DNA from: Bacteroidales bacterium
Lineage (GTDB): Bacteria > Bacteroidota > Bacteroidia > Bacteroidales > Bacteroidaceae
Assembly (NCBI GenBank): GCA_012518235.1
Contig: JAAYSY010000270.1
Coordinates: 1 to 35,467 of the forward strand
Reading direction: 5' to 3'
Length of the DNA stretch: 35,467 nt
The translations under genes and the position numbers were made by a program. Positions 15,602 through 24,530 of the stretch are shown piece by piece. The notes beneath the pieces are model-generated. The model was not told where the DNA came from. It made no database searches and saw nothing but the letters and a program-made list of their open reading frames with translations. Positions within the stretch are counted from its first letter, which is position 1; each line of letters begins with the position of its first letter.

Positions 15602-18244
15602 TCAGTCTCTTACTAGTTCTGAAACATTGTAGATAATAAATCCTTCATCGCTTACACCTTCAATAATTATAGAATAGGTAGTTGGTGTATCTGCAGTGTA
15701 AAAATCGAAGTAGGCGTCTCCTTTGGTTTCAATACGAACATCAGGTTTCCAATAGATGGTTGTTCTTAAGTCAGGTGTCGATGATTTATAGGCTTCGTGG
15801 CTATCGTAATGAGGAGAGTAAAACTCTACAGTTTGTTGATAACCTAAAGGTTGAATATTTTTGATGTTATCAGCAGGGGGTGACTTTATAAAACGTCCTT
15901 CTTTCATTGTGAATACAATTGAGGGTTTCATATTAGCAACACCAAATCCATCTTTAATAACAAAAGCACTTTCAATATCTTCAAAAACAAGTAGGTCTAA
16001 ATCGAACTCATCATAATCTCTAACTATATCATCTATTATAATTTGTGCATCCTGGTTTCTAATTTGTGGTTTACCATTCGTAACATAGATGCCTAAGTGA
16101 ATAAGTAAGGAGCTCATGTTGTTAATGCCAAACTTTTTAAATGACTCCTCATCAAGAATTTCACCTCCAGTTACTGGACTATAATAGCGAGAACGTGTAG
16201 CCTCTTTTTTCTTTGCTGTTACAACTAGTTCATCTAAGTCGATTAAACGCATACCATGTTCTAGTACATATTGTTGATCTGCTTTTTTGATGTAACTATT
16301 GTCGATAGCGTGATCTTCTTTTTTTCTTAATGGAGGAAGAGTTTCTATTTCGGGTGCTAATTTATCGGGAAATAAATCAAGAATAACCTTATCATTTCCT
16401 TTTCCAGTTAAAGCCTCAACAACAATTAGTGTGCTATCAGGAAATTCAAAATCTTTGAAGGTGAAAAAACCTGTATTATTAGCTTCAGTAAGTTGAAAGT
16501 CAACAAAGTTATCTTTTATTCCAATCAATTTTACTTGTCCATTTTTTCCTGAGCTAAAGAGCTTTCCTTGAATTCTACCCGATAGAGTTTGACTTAATTC
16601 AGGTTCTATAGTAGGGGTTTCATATTCACCCTTTATAACCTTTTCCATATTATATCTTCTCCATCCTTGGGTAAGCATAAGATAGTCAAGGTTTAGCTTA
16701 TTAGTTCTATCATCTTTGGTGAGATAGGCTGCTGGTGATTCAATGTAACCTTTTAAATCTGAAGACAATAGAAGATAAGAGACGATATTATTACTATTGT
16801 TTAATTTAATATCGTTATTATCAATAACAGAAACGGAAAAATTTCCAGATAAAGGCTGCTCATCTTGTGTTGTAATATGGGCTATAGCACGAACCTCTTC
16901 ACGCCGATCGAAACGATTTTTATTGGTTGTTAATGTGGTTTTTGCTAGTTGTGTATTATCTGAGTTGAAGAGTAAGCGTTCACTCACAATGTTTTTATCT
17001 TTATCATAAAGAATAATATTAGAAATACCATAGGGTAGTGTGTTGCTATTGATTGGTAGAAAACTAACTTTAGAATTCCATGGCATGTTATATAGTGGAA
17101 TACCTCTGCTGTGAATTAATAAATACAGGGAGTCGTTTTCTTGATATGATGCTGATTTATTTACCGAAAGATAGATTTGGTCTTTTCTCCAATTTGCACT
17201 GAGGCTATAATGTGCCGTTTGTTCTATAGGAAGATTGAATTTTTTGGTTACACCATCAGCATTTGTACCTACTACATAATAGGTTTTTCCCTCTTCTATA
17301 AAACTAGTAAATATTCCCATACCAAAAGAGTTTGTTTTAAACTCTTGCAATACAGTCCCTTCATTATTGATGAGTTTTCCAGTGAGCTGTTCTGAAAGAC
17401 CATTGGGTTTCATTGCTTTGAAGGCTACTTTTATAGGTGTTCCTGTTAAGTAATGGCCGCCTTCTGGGAAAAAGGATAGATCAAAGTCGTCTTCAGGGTA
17501 TGGGACAACGATGTACTTTTTATATTTAAGACCATTCACTTCAAAATTAAGGAGCACTGTTCTGAATTTATCTTCTCGAGGAAACCGAAAAGAAATGGAA
17601 GATATAAAATCAGCACTTGGGTGAAGCTCACGTACTCTTTTATCACTAAACTCTAGGTTGATTTTATCTGGTTTGATAATTTCTTTTTTAGAGTTATCTA
17701 TAATTTTAATGGATGCCTTTACTTCTTCATTATTTTTATAGGTAAATTCTGTGGTTGCATCAATTTTTAAAAGTTTAGGGTTAGAAATATAAACAGCTTG
17801 TTTGTATAAGTAGTCATCTCCAATATTTTTCATAAACTCAGTATAGGCTCTTATAGAGTATTGTCCTTCAATTAGATTCTCTTCTAAGCTGAGATGTCCA
17901 TAGAATAAACCCGTGGAATCAGGTCTTATTTTAACTCTGTTTTCAACTTCCCCAAGAGGATTAATTAAGTCAACATATGCATATCGACTAGCATTAGCTT
18001 GTTTGTTGAATACAGCATCTACTAAATGAATACGAAACCAAATCTTTTCACCTGAAATATAGTGGGGCTTATCTGTGTGGACATATAACTTTTCTTGCGG
18101 ATAGACCTTAATTTGCTCTACAAGTTGAGATGATATTTTATTGATGAATAGCTCTTCAATAGGGGATGTCGTAGCTGATTGTTCCTGGGCAATAAGTGTT
18201 GTACTAAATAATAAACAGAGTGTAATTAGTAAGGTATTTTTCAT
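15602..18244 (-). CDS. Exported MG2-domain protein with TonB-plug-like C-terminal domain
   Basis: This 880-residue protein has a signal peptide (hydrophobic to about residue 17, then IAQEQ). Residues about 50-150 resemble the MG2 macroglobulin domain: EKLYVHTDKPHYISGEKIWF and the later GQYSIRAYTEFM. Several further beta-sandwich segments follow. Near residues 690-800 a plug-like domain appears, with LDELVVTAKKK, GGEILDEESFKKFGINNMSSLL and IIIDDIVRDYDE. There is no outer-membrane barrel after it and no thioester CxEQ motif, so it is neither a TonB receptor nor a protease-trapping macroglobulin. Such proteins are common in Bacteroidales; the function is not established. An envelope role is inferred. 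It is a single-gene unit. Confidence 0.8.
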   Translation of the reverse strand: MKNTLLITLCLLFSTTLIAQEQSATTSPIEELFINKISSQLVEQIKVYPQEKLYVHTDKPHYISGEKIWFRIHLVDAVFNKQANASRYAYVDLINPLGEVENRVKIRPDSTGLFYGHLSLEENLIEGQYSIRAYTEFMKNIGDDYLYKQAVYISNPKLLKIDATTEFTYKNNEEVKASIKIIDNSKKEIIKPDKINLEFSDKRVRELHPSADFISSISFRFPREDKFRTVLLNFEVNGLKYKKYIVVPYPEDDFDLSFFPEGGHYLTGTPIKVAFKAMKPNGLSEQLTGKLINNEGTVLQEFKTNSFGMGIFTSFIEEGKTYYVVGTNADGVTKKFNLPIEQTAHYSLSANWRKDQIYLSVNKSASYQENDSLYLLIHSRGIPLYNMPWNSKVSFLPINSNTLPYGISNIILYDKDKNIVSERLLFNSDNTQLAKTTLTTNKNRFDRREEVRAIAHITTQDEQPLSGNFSVSVIDNNDIKLNNSNNIVSYLLLSSDLKGYIESPAAYLTKDDRTNKLNLDYLMLTQGWRRYNMEKVIKGEYETPTIEPELSQTLSGRIQGKLFSSGKNGQVKLIGIKDNFVDFQLTEANNTGFFTFKDFEFPDSTLIVVEALTGKGNDKVILDLFPDKLAPEIETLPPLRKKEDHAIDNSYIKKADQQYVLEHGMRLIDLDELVVTAKKKEATRSRYYSPVTGGEILDEESFKKFGINNMSSLLIHLGIYVTNGKPQIRNQDAQIIIDDIVRDYDEFDLDLLVFEDIESAFVIKDGFGVANMKPSIVFTMKEGRFIKSPPADNIKNIQPLGYQQTVEFYSPHYDSHEAYKSSTPDLRTTIYWKPDVRIETKGDAYFDFYTADTPTTYSIIIEGVSDEGFIIYNVSELVRD

Positions 18245-18579
18245 GATAATTTAATTATGACCAGTAATTTAAAGGTTGACGGAAACAAAAGGCTCTAATT
18301 ATTTCAAAGTCTTACACTGTAAAAGTAAGCAATAAGAAAGCGAAATAAAACTGTTTGCTTACAATAATATATAAGACTATGATTTAGGTCAAAGGTTTAA
18401 AGTTTTCACCTGAATTTTATTTGTTAATATTAATCATTGAATATTTGAAAACGGATACGGAAATATTTATTTATATGTCTTCTAATTGACGATTATCAGC
18501 TCTATATGTCGTATCTTTGCACTCTCAAAGTAAAAAGATATTATTTAGGTTTAATAAGTAAAAGGTATAAGTTATTGAA
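18245..18579. other. Divergent intergenic region upstream of pflB
   Basis: No gene is visible in this 335-base stretch between the MG2-domain gene (minus) and pflB (plus). It holds the pflB -7 box at 18512-18519. It also holds an inverted repeat, GTAAGCAA (18325-18332) with TTGCTTAC (18355-18362), 22 bases apart. TAAAAGTA (18320-18327) gives TACTTTTA on the minus strand, a weak -7 box for the MG2-domain gene. Confidence 0.5.
18512..18519 (+). promoter_or_regulatory. -7 promoter element of pflB
   Basis: TATCTTTG matches the Bacteroidota TAnnTTTG -7 element exactly. Transcription would start near 18526, giving a leader of about 55 bases before the pflB ATG. No convincing -33 TTTG is found at the usual distance; the nearest TTG is 23 bases upstream. 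Confidence 0.6.
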
Positions 18580-20811
18580 ATGGAGGCATATAAAGGATTT
18601 AAAGGCTCTAAGTGGAAAGATCAAATCGATGTAAATAGTTTTATTCTTGAGAATTATACGGAATATACAGGCGACGAATCATTTCTTGAAGGTCCAACTG
18701 AAGCGACAAATGAGTTGTGGGGGAAGTTAAAAAATATGTTCAAAGTGGAACAAGAGAAAGGCATTTATGATGCTGAAACTCGCTTACCTTCGCAAATTGA
18801 TACTTATGGTCCAGGTTATATAAATAAAGACCTTGAAACGATTGTAGGAGTTCAAACAGATAAGCCATTGAAACGAGCTATTTTCCCTAATGGAGGATTG
18901 CGTATGGTGAAACAGAGTTTGAAAGAGTATGGATATGAATTGGACCCTGTGACCGATGAATTCTATACTAAATATAGAAAAACTCATAACGATGGAGTCT
19001 TTTCTGCATATACAGCAAGTATTCGTAGAGCTAGAAGCAACGGACTTTTAACAGGATTACCGGATGCTTATGGTAGAGGGCGAATCATTGGAGATTATCG
19101 TCGTGTGGCTTTGTATGGTGTTGATAGGTTAATAAATGAACGAAAATTACGATTTAAGGAATGTGATCCTACAGAAATGACAGACGATTTAATTCGTTTA
19201 CGTGAGGAGTTAAGTGATCAAATTGCTGCATTGGGAGCATTGAAAACGATGGCTCAGTCGTATGGATTCGATATATCACAACCGGCTACTACAGCTCAAG
19301 AAGCAATACAATGGACTTATTTTGGCTATTTGGGTGCTATTAAAGACCAGAATGGAGCAGCTATGAGTTTAGGTAGGGTAAGTACCTTTTTAGATATTTA
19401 TGTAGAAAGAGATTTGCAAGCTGGTAAAATCACAGAAAAAGAGGCTCAAGAGTTTATTGATCATTTTGTAATGAAATTACGGATTGTGCGTTTCTTGAGG
19501 ACTCCTGAATATGATGAGTTATTTTCTGGAGACCCAATTTGGGTAACAGAATCGCTAGGGGGGATGGCTAATAATGGAAAGTCTTTAGTTACTAAAAATA
19601 GTTTTAGAATGTTACATACACTCTATAACTTAGGGCCAGCACCAGAGCCTAACTTAACTATTCTATGGAGTGAAAGCTTACCTGAAAACTGGAAAAAGTT
19701 TTGTGCAAAAGTATCTATAGATACTTCTTCTCTACAATATGAGAATGATGACTTAATGCGAGAGCAATTAGGTGATGATTATGGTATTGCTTGTTGTGTT
19801 TCTCCTATGCGAATTGGTGGGCAGATGCAGTTCTTTGGAGCAAGAGCAAACTTACCTAAGGCTTTATTATATACCATTAATGGAGGAAAAGACGAGAATA
19901 CGAAGGTATATGTAGTGCCTGAAGGAGAACTAGAGCCAATTAAAGGTGACTATCTTGAGTTTGATGAGGTATGGAATAAGTATGATAAAATGCTTGATTG
20001 GTTAGCTGAAACCTATGTTAAGGCTTTAAATATTATACATTATATGCATGATAAGTATTCTTATGAAGCATTAGAAATGGCTCTTCATGATGTAGATATA
20101 GTTCGCACTCAGGCTTTTGGTGTGTCGGGCTTATCAATTATAGCCGATTCTTTAGCTGCTATAAAATATGGTAAGGTTCGTATTGTTAGAGATGAAGAAG
20201 GAGATGCTATAGACTATATAAACGAGAAGGATTATGTTCCTTTTGGAAATAACGATGAGTTAACAGACCAATTTGCTATTGATGTAATTGAGAAGTTTAT
20301 GAATAAAATTCGCAATTATAAAATGTACAAAAATGCAATACCAACACAGTCTGTGTTAACTATAACTTCAAATGTTGTTTATGGTAAGAAAACTGGAAAT
20401 ACCCCTGACGGAAGAAGAGCTGGAGCTCCTTTTGCACCTGGTGCAAATCCAATGCATGGAAGAGATACAAAAGGGGCTGTGGCTTCGTTATCTTCTGTAG
20501 CTAAATTACCTTTTGAACATGCAAATGATGGAATATCTTATACGTTTGCTATTACTCCAAGTACATTAGGGGGTAATAAAGAAGAGGAAAGGAATAACTT
20601 AATAGGATTGTTAGATGGTTACTTTAATGAAAAAGGACATCATTTAAATGTGAATGTTTTTGATAGAGAGCTTTTAATTGATGCTATGGAGCATCCAGAA
20701 GAGTATCCTCAATTAACCATCCGTGTTTCTGGATATGCAGTGAATTTTGTGAAGTTAACGAAAGAACAACAGCTTGATGTTATTAATCGTACGATTACAA
20801 CTTCATTTTAA
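18580..20811 (+). CDS. pflB: Formate C-acetyltransferase (pyruvate formate-lyase)
   Basis: This 743-residue glycyl-radical enzyme splits pyruvate with coenzyme A to acetyl-CoA and formate in anaerobic metabolism. The adjacent catalytic cysteines C405 and C406 lie in GIACCVSPM. The radical glycine is G718 in [13 protein letters not shown], 25 residues from the C-terminus, matching E. coli PflB (G734 of 760). [19 protein letters not shown] is also typical. The protein is about 17 residues shorter than the E. coli enzyme. The activating enzyme gene lies 64 bases downstream, after a terminator-like hairpin. The enzyme implies a strict or facultative anaerobe producing formate. Confidence 0.97.
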   Translation: MEAYKGFKGSKWKDQIDVNSFILENYTEYTGDESFLEGPTEATNELWGKLKNMFKVEQEKGIYDAETRLPSQIDTYGPGYINKDLETIVGVQTDKPLKRAIFPNGGLRMVKQSLKEYGYELDPVTDEFYTKYRKTHNDGVFSAYTASIRRARSNGLLTGLPDAYGRGRIIGDYRRVALYGVDRLINERKLRFKECDPTEMTDDLIRLREELSDQIAALGALKTMAQSYGFDISQPATTAQEAIQWTYFGYLGAIKDQNGAAMSLGRVSTFLDIYVERDLQAGKITEKEAQEFIDHFVMKLRIVRFLRTPEYDELFSGDPIWVTESLGGMANNGKSLVTKNSFRMLHTLYNLGPAPEPNLTILWSESLPENWKKFCAKVSIDTSSLQYENDDLMREQLGDDYGIACCVSPMRIGGQMQFFGARANLPKALLYTINGGKDENTKVYVVPEGELEPIKGDYLEFDEVWNKYDKMLDWLAETYVKALNIIHYMHDKYSYEALEMALHDVDIVRTQAFGVSGLSIIADSLAAIKYGKVRIVRDEEGDAIDYINEKDYVPFGNNDELTDQFAIDVIEKFMNKIRNYKMYKNAIPTQSVLTITSNVVYGKKTGNTPDGRRAGAPFAPGANPMHGRDTKGAVASLSSVAKLPFEHANDGISYTFAITPSTLGGNKEEERNNLIGLLDGYFNEKGHHLNVNVFDRELLIDAMEHPEEYPQLTIRVSGYAVNFVKLTKEQQLDVINRTITTSF

Positions 20812-20830
20812 TAATTAAAAGAGTATATTA

Positions 20831-20868
20831 AGCAGAGAGTTTGTGTAAATTCTCTGCTTTTTATTTTT
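20831..20868 (+). terminator. Terminator-like hairpin between pflB and pflA
   Basis: AGCAGAGA (20831-20838) pairs with TCTCTGCT (20851-20858). Inside, G-T and TTT/AAA pairs lengthen the stem to about 12 bp around a GTGT loop. It is followed by TTTTATTTTT. The next gene starts only eight bases later, so the hairpin lies within the pflB-pflA unit and probably lowers pflA expression. Confidence 0.8.
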
Positions 20869-20875
20869 AAGCTAT

Positions 20876-21604
20876 ATGAAGGGTTATATTCATTCCTTTG
20901 AGACTTTTGGGACAAAAGATGGACCTGGTATTCGGTTTATTGTTTTTCTGCAGGGTTGTCCATTACGTTGTTTGTATTGTCATAATCCTGATACATGGAT
21001 TAAGTCTAATGCTAGATACCAAATGACAGCTCAAGAGGTTTTCAGGGAGTATGAAAAGGTCAAGGGGTTTGTTAAGGGTGGTATAACTTTATCGGGAGGT
21101 GAGCCTTTGATGCAACCTACTTTTGTTCTTGAGCTATTAAAACTGTGTAAATCTAAAGGTGTTCATACAGCGATTGATACTTCTGGCTACTTATTCAATG
21201 AGCAAGTTAAAGATGTCTTAAATTGGACAGACTTGGTGTTGTTGGATATTAAACAGTTTGACGAGGTTAAATATAGAGAACTAACAAGTAGAGAGTTAAA
21301 ACCTACTTTGGATTTTTTAGCCTATTTAGAAAAAAAGGAGATTGATACATGGATTCGTTATGTATTAGTCCCTGGTTATACTAATCAGAAAGATGATGTT
21401 GAGGCTTTAGCTAATTATTTATCTACAAAGCAGAATATTAAGCAAGTTGACGTATTGCCATTTCATCAGTTGGGAGCGTTAAAATGGGAAGAATTAGGGT
21501 TGGAATATAAACTCAAAGAGGTGATTCCACCACTAGATGTGGAACAACGAGAGATAGAAGGAATATTTAAGAAAAGGGGGTTAAAAGTGAAAGAAAGAGA
21601 GTGA
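20876..21604 (+). CDS. pflA: Pyruvate formate-lyase activating enzyme
   Basis: This 242-residue radical SAM protein abstracts a hydrogen from the glycine of PflB to create its radical. The [4Fe-4S] cysteines are C28, C32 and C35 in GCPLRCLYCHNPDTW. The SAM-binding TLSGGEPLMQP lies near residue 80, and LDIKQF near residue 127. Length matches E. coli PflA (246). The gene follows pflB after a hairpin; any transcript reaching it must read through that, or start from a promoter I cannot see within the 64-base gap. Its end is only five bases from the convergent thioesterase gene, so no separate terminator fits between them. Confidence 0.96.
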   Translation: MKGYIHSFETFGTKDGPGIRFIVFLQGCPLRCLYCHNPDTWIKSNARYQMTAQEVFREYEKVKGFVKGGITLSGGEPLMQPTFVLELLKLCKSKGVHTAIDTSGYLFNEQVKDVLNWTDLVLLDIKQFDEVKYRELTSRELKPTLDFLAYLEKKEIDTWIRYVLVPGYTNQKDDVEALANYLSTKQNIKQVDVLPFHQLGALKWEELGLEYKLKEVIPPLDVEQREIEGIFKKRGLKVKERE

Positions 21605-21609
21605 TAAAA

Positions 21610-22053
21610 CTACTCTTCATTCTTTCTTCTTCGTAAATCTCTTCCTTCAAAATCACAAAGGGATTTTTTACAATCTTCACTTAGGGGTACAGATTGTTGA
21701 TTTTCTAAGTCAAAACCGACCATGGTAGATCGACAAACACATTTTATTTCTTGTGTTTTAGTGTCTATGACTTGTTGATAAAGTTGAAAACTTTTTTCGC
21801 CAATTTCGGTTACTGCGGTTTGTACTGCAATGCTATCAGAGGCAAAAATAGGTTGAATAAAATCCACATTAATGTGGGCAACAACAATTCCTTCTTTTTT
21901 CCAGTTTACTTGTGGATAGGCTTCGCTAAAATATTCTGTTTTACCCAAGTCGTAATAAGTAAAATAGGCAGCATTATTAACATGTCCAAATTTGTCGATA
22001 TCACTGAAACGCAATTGGATATCTAGTGTGTGATTAAAGTTAATATCTAACAT
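21610..22053 (-). CDS. Acyl-CoA thioesterase, 4-hydroxybenzoyl-CoA thioesterase family
   Basis: This 147-residue hotdog-fold protein should hydrolyse an acyl-CoA or acyl-carrier-protein thioester. The N-terminal LRFSDIDKFGHVNNAAYFTYYD holds the catalytic aspartate (DIDKFGHVNN) of the YbgC/FcbC family. I chose ATG at 22053 (MLDINFNHTL) over an in-frame ATG at 22125: the extra 24 residues are basic and unlike the family, and the longer start lies upstream of a good -7 box (22090-22083, minus strand) that fits a transcript start near 22076. The physiological substrate is unknown; short-chain acyl-CoA or an envelope-linked role are both possible. Confidence 0.85.
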   Translation of the reverse strand: MLDINFNHTLDIQLRFSDIDKFGHVNNAAYFTYYDLGKTEYFSEAYPQVNWKKEGIVVAHINVDFIQPIFASDSIAVQTAVTEIGEKSFQLYQQVIDTKTQEIKCVCRSTMVGFDLENQQSVPLSEDCKKSLCDFEGRDLRRRKNEE

Positions 22054-22082
22054 AAGTTTTGCCTTTCTTTTTAAAGTTTGAG

Positions 22083-22099
22083 CAAAAATACTATTTTTG
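22083..22099. promoter_or_regulatory. Mirror-image -7 boxes for two divergent genes
   Basis: CAAAAATA-C-TATTTTTG is a perfect palindrome around one base. Read on the minus strand it gives TATTTTTG (22090-22083) for the thioesterase gene, and on the plus strand TATTTTTG (22092-22099) for tsaC/sua5. Both match TAnnTTTG. Predicted leaders are about 23-25 bases on each side. No clear -33 elements were found at standard spacing. Confidence 0.5.
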
Positions 22100-22130
22100 T
22101 ATGTTAATCTTCGAGTAATTACCATAAGAA

Positions 22131-22694
22131 ATGATAGAGGATATTAAAAAAGCTTGTGAAGTTATGCAAGCAGGTGGGGTAATATTGTATCCTACCGATA
22201 CCATTTGGGGCTTAGGCTGTGATGCAACAAATGCAGAGGCTGTTAAAAAAGTATACGATATTAAACATCGTATGGATCAAAAAGCTATGTTGGTTTTAGT
22301 GGATTCCCCTGTGAAAATAGATTTCTATGTGCCAGATGTTCCAGAGGTTGCTTGGGATTTAGTTGAGCTAACAACCAAACCCTTGACAATAATTTACTCT
22401 AATGCACGAAACTTAGCTGATAATTTAACCGCTTCCGATGGGAGTGTTGGAATACGTGTTACGAATGAAGAGTTTTCAAAACAATTGTGTTTTCGATTTA
22501 GAAAGGCAATTGTATCTACATCTGCAAATATCAGTGGCGAACCTTCACCTTCAATTTTTGATGAAATAAGTAGTGAAATTAAGGATCAAGTTGATTATAT
22601 AGTCAACTACCGACAAAATGATATTTCTCGTGCTACTCCTTCGAGCATAATTAAATTAGAATCTAATGGAGTAGTAAAGGTATTAAGAGAATAA
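22131..22694 (+). CDS. Threonylcarbamoyl-AMP synthase (Sua5/YrdC/TsaC family)
   Basis: This 187-residue protein makes L-threonylcarbamoyl-AMP from threonine, bicarbonate and ATP for the t6A37 modification of ANN-decoding tRNAs. The YrdC fold is clear: GGVILYPTDTIWGLGCDATN near residues 15-35, the KHRMDQKAML segment, SDGSVGIRV and VSTSANISGEPSP. It is the short TsaC-like form without the C-terminal Sua5 extension. It begins a closely packed run with the ClC channel, fmt, rpe and comEC genes, so it may be translated from a shared transcript begun at the -7 box 22092-22099. Confidence 0.93.
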   Translation: MIEDIKKACEVMQAGGVILYPTDTIWGLGCDATNAEAVKKVYDIKHRMDQKAMLVLVDSPVKIDFYVPDVPEVAWDLVELTTKPLTIIYSNARNLADNLTASDGSVGIRVTNEEFSKQLCFRFRKAIVSTSANISGEPSPSIFDEISSEIKDQVDYIVNYRQNDISRATPSSIIKLESNGVVKVLRE

Positions 22695-22727
22695 AAAATA
22701 CCTCTTTATAAATAAGTTGAATATAGA

Positions 22728-24518
22728 ATGGAAAAAGTAAAAACCGGTTGGTTTGATCAAGTTTTAATTTGGCGAGAAGCGTATATTAAGGATAGTCAGT
22801 TCATGTTAATACTGAGTTTTCTAGTGGGCTTTTCTACGGCTTGTGCTGCTTTAATTCTTAAGTATTTAATTCATATTATCCAGCATTTGTTGACTAATAA
22901 TCTTAATATAACAAGTGCAAACTGGCTATATCTTGTCTTTCCTGTAGTTGGTATCTTTTTATCAGGTTGGTTTGTTCGTAATATAGTAAAAGATGATATT
23001 AGTCATGGAGTAACTCGCATACTATATGCTTTTTCTAGAAAGCAAGGAAAAATACGTCCACATAATATGTGGTCTTCTATTATAGCAAGTTCTATTACTA
23101 TTGGGTTTGGAGGATCTGTGGGAGCAGAGTCTCCTATTGTTTTAACGGGTTCTGCAATAGGTTCTAATCTAGGGTCACGTTTTAACATGGAACATCGAAA
23201 CTTGATGCTATTAATTGGTTGTGGTGCAGCTGGTGCTGTGGCGGGGATTTTTAAGGCTCCAATAGCAGGTTTGGTTTTTACATTGGAAGTTTTGTTACTA
23301 GACTTAACAATGACATCTTTAATGCCTCTTTTAATATCATCGGTCACAGCTGCTGTTGTTTCTTATGTTGTTACTGGACAAGAGGCTATATTTAAGTTTC
23401 ATTTAGATGAACCCTTTGAGTTAAATCGAATTCCTTATGTTATTTTATTGGGTATTGTTTGTGGCTTAGTATCACTCTACTTTACACGAGCCATGAATTG
23501 GATTGAGGGTGTTTTTGGAAAATATACTAAACCACTACAAAAGTTTGCTTTGGGTGCTGTTATTTTAAGTATGTTAATATTTTTGTTTCCACCTTTATAT
23601 GGAGAAGGATATGATACGATTGATTTGTTACTTAATGGAACGACAAAAGCAGAGTGGGAAACAGTAATGAACAACTCTTTTTTCTATGGATATGGACAAT
23701 TATTAATTCCTTATCTTGTTTTGATTGTTCTATTTAAGGTGTTTGCCTCTAGTGCAACCAATGGGGGAGGAGGTTGTGGTGGTATATTTGCCCCATCACT
23801 TTATCTAGGATGTATTGTGGGTTTCATTTTTTCACATCTGTCGAATGATATTACATTTATTCCGACTTTGCCCGAAAAAAACTTCGCTTTAATGGGTATG
23901 GCTGGGATAATGAGTGGTGTGATGCATGCTCCATTAACAGGTGTTTTTTTAATTGCAGAATTAACGGGAGGGTATGATTTATTTTTGCCTTTGATGATTA
24001 TATCTGTGAGCTCCTATTTGACTATTTTAGTTTTTGAGCCACACAGTATTTATTCTATGCGTTTGGCTAAAAAAGGTCAATTAATAACGCATCATAAGGA
24101 CAAGGCTGTCTTAACCTTAATGAAGGTGGAAAATGTAGTGGAGACAGATTTCGTTTCGGTCCGTCCTGAAATGGATTTGGGAGAGTTAGTAAGAGCTATT
24201 TCTAGATCACATAGAAATATATTTCCAGTATTGAATGAGAAAAAACACTTATTAGGTGTAGTTTTATTAGATGATATTAGGAATATAATGTTTAGACAGG
24301 AATTGTATCATCGATTTACGGTAGAAAGGTTGATGACAGAAGTTCCTGCTTGTCTTAAGATTTCAGATAGTATGGAGAAGGTCATGAATGTATTTGATGA
24401 TACAAAAGCTTGGAATCTACCCGTAATAGATGAAGAAAATCGGTACATAGGTTTTGTGTCTAAATCGAAGATTTTCAATTCGTATCGACGAGTGTTAGTA
24501 CACTTCTCAGAAGATTAA
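22728..24518 (+). CDS. ClC-family chloride channel or H+/Cl- antiporter with CBS pair
   Basis: This 596-residue membrane protein has the ClC fold over residues about 1-440, with many membrane segments. The selectivity signatures are present in variant form: GGSVGAESPIVLTGSAIGS (the gating glutamate of GxxGxE is retained), GAAGAVAGIFKAPIAG and the GGGGCGGIFAPSLYLG segment. Residues about 465-596 form two CBS domains, with VSVRPEMDLGELV and the final LPVIDEENRYIGFV, which usually bind adenosine nucleotides and adjust activity. The retained glutamate favours coupled exchange with protons, but channel function cannot be excluded. It lies 33 bases after tsaC and 12 bases before fmt. Confidence 0.93.
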   Translation: MEKVKTGWFDQVLIWREAYIKDSQFMLILSFLVGFSTACAALILKYLIHIIQHLLTNNLNITSANWLYLVFPVVGIFLSGWFVRNIVKDDISHGVTRILYAFSRKQGKIRPHNMWSSIIASSITIGFGGSVGAESPIVLTGSAIGSNLGSRFNMEHRNLMLLIGCGAAGAVAGIFKAPIAGLVFTLEVLLLDLTMTSLMPLLISSVTAAVVSYVVTGQEAIFKFHLDEPFELNRIPYVILLGIVCGLVSLYFTRAMNWIEGVFGKYTKPLQKFALGAVILSMLIFLFPPLYGEGYDTIDLLLNGTTKAEWETVMNNSFFYGYGQLLIPYLVLIVLFKVFASSATNGGGGCGGIFAPSLYLGCIVGFIFSHLSNDITFIPTLPEKNFALMGMAGIMSGVMHAPLTGVFLIAELTGGYDLFLPLMIISVSSYLTILVFEPHSIYSMRLAKKGQLITHHKDKAVLTLMKVENVVETDFVSVRPEMDLGELVRAISRSHRNIFPVLNEKKHLLGVVLLDDIRNIMFRQELYHRFTVERLMTEVPACLKISDSMEKVMNVFDDTKAWNLPVIDEENRYIGFVSKSKIFNSYRRVLVHFSED

Positions 24519-24530
24519 AATATAGATGTT

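Noticed and set aside
15602-18244. A TonB-dependent outer-membrane receptor
   Set aside because: The plug-like segment is at the C-terminus and no 22-strand barrel of several hundred residues follows it.
22054-22125. An N-terminal extension of the thioesterase from ATG 22125
   Set aside because: The added residues are not family-like and lie upstream of the most likely promoter box of the gene.
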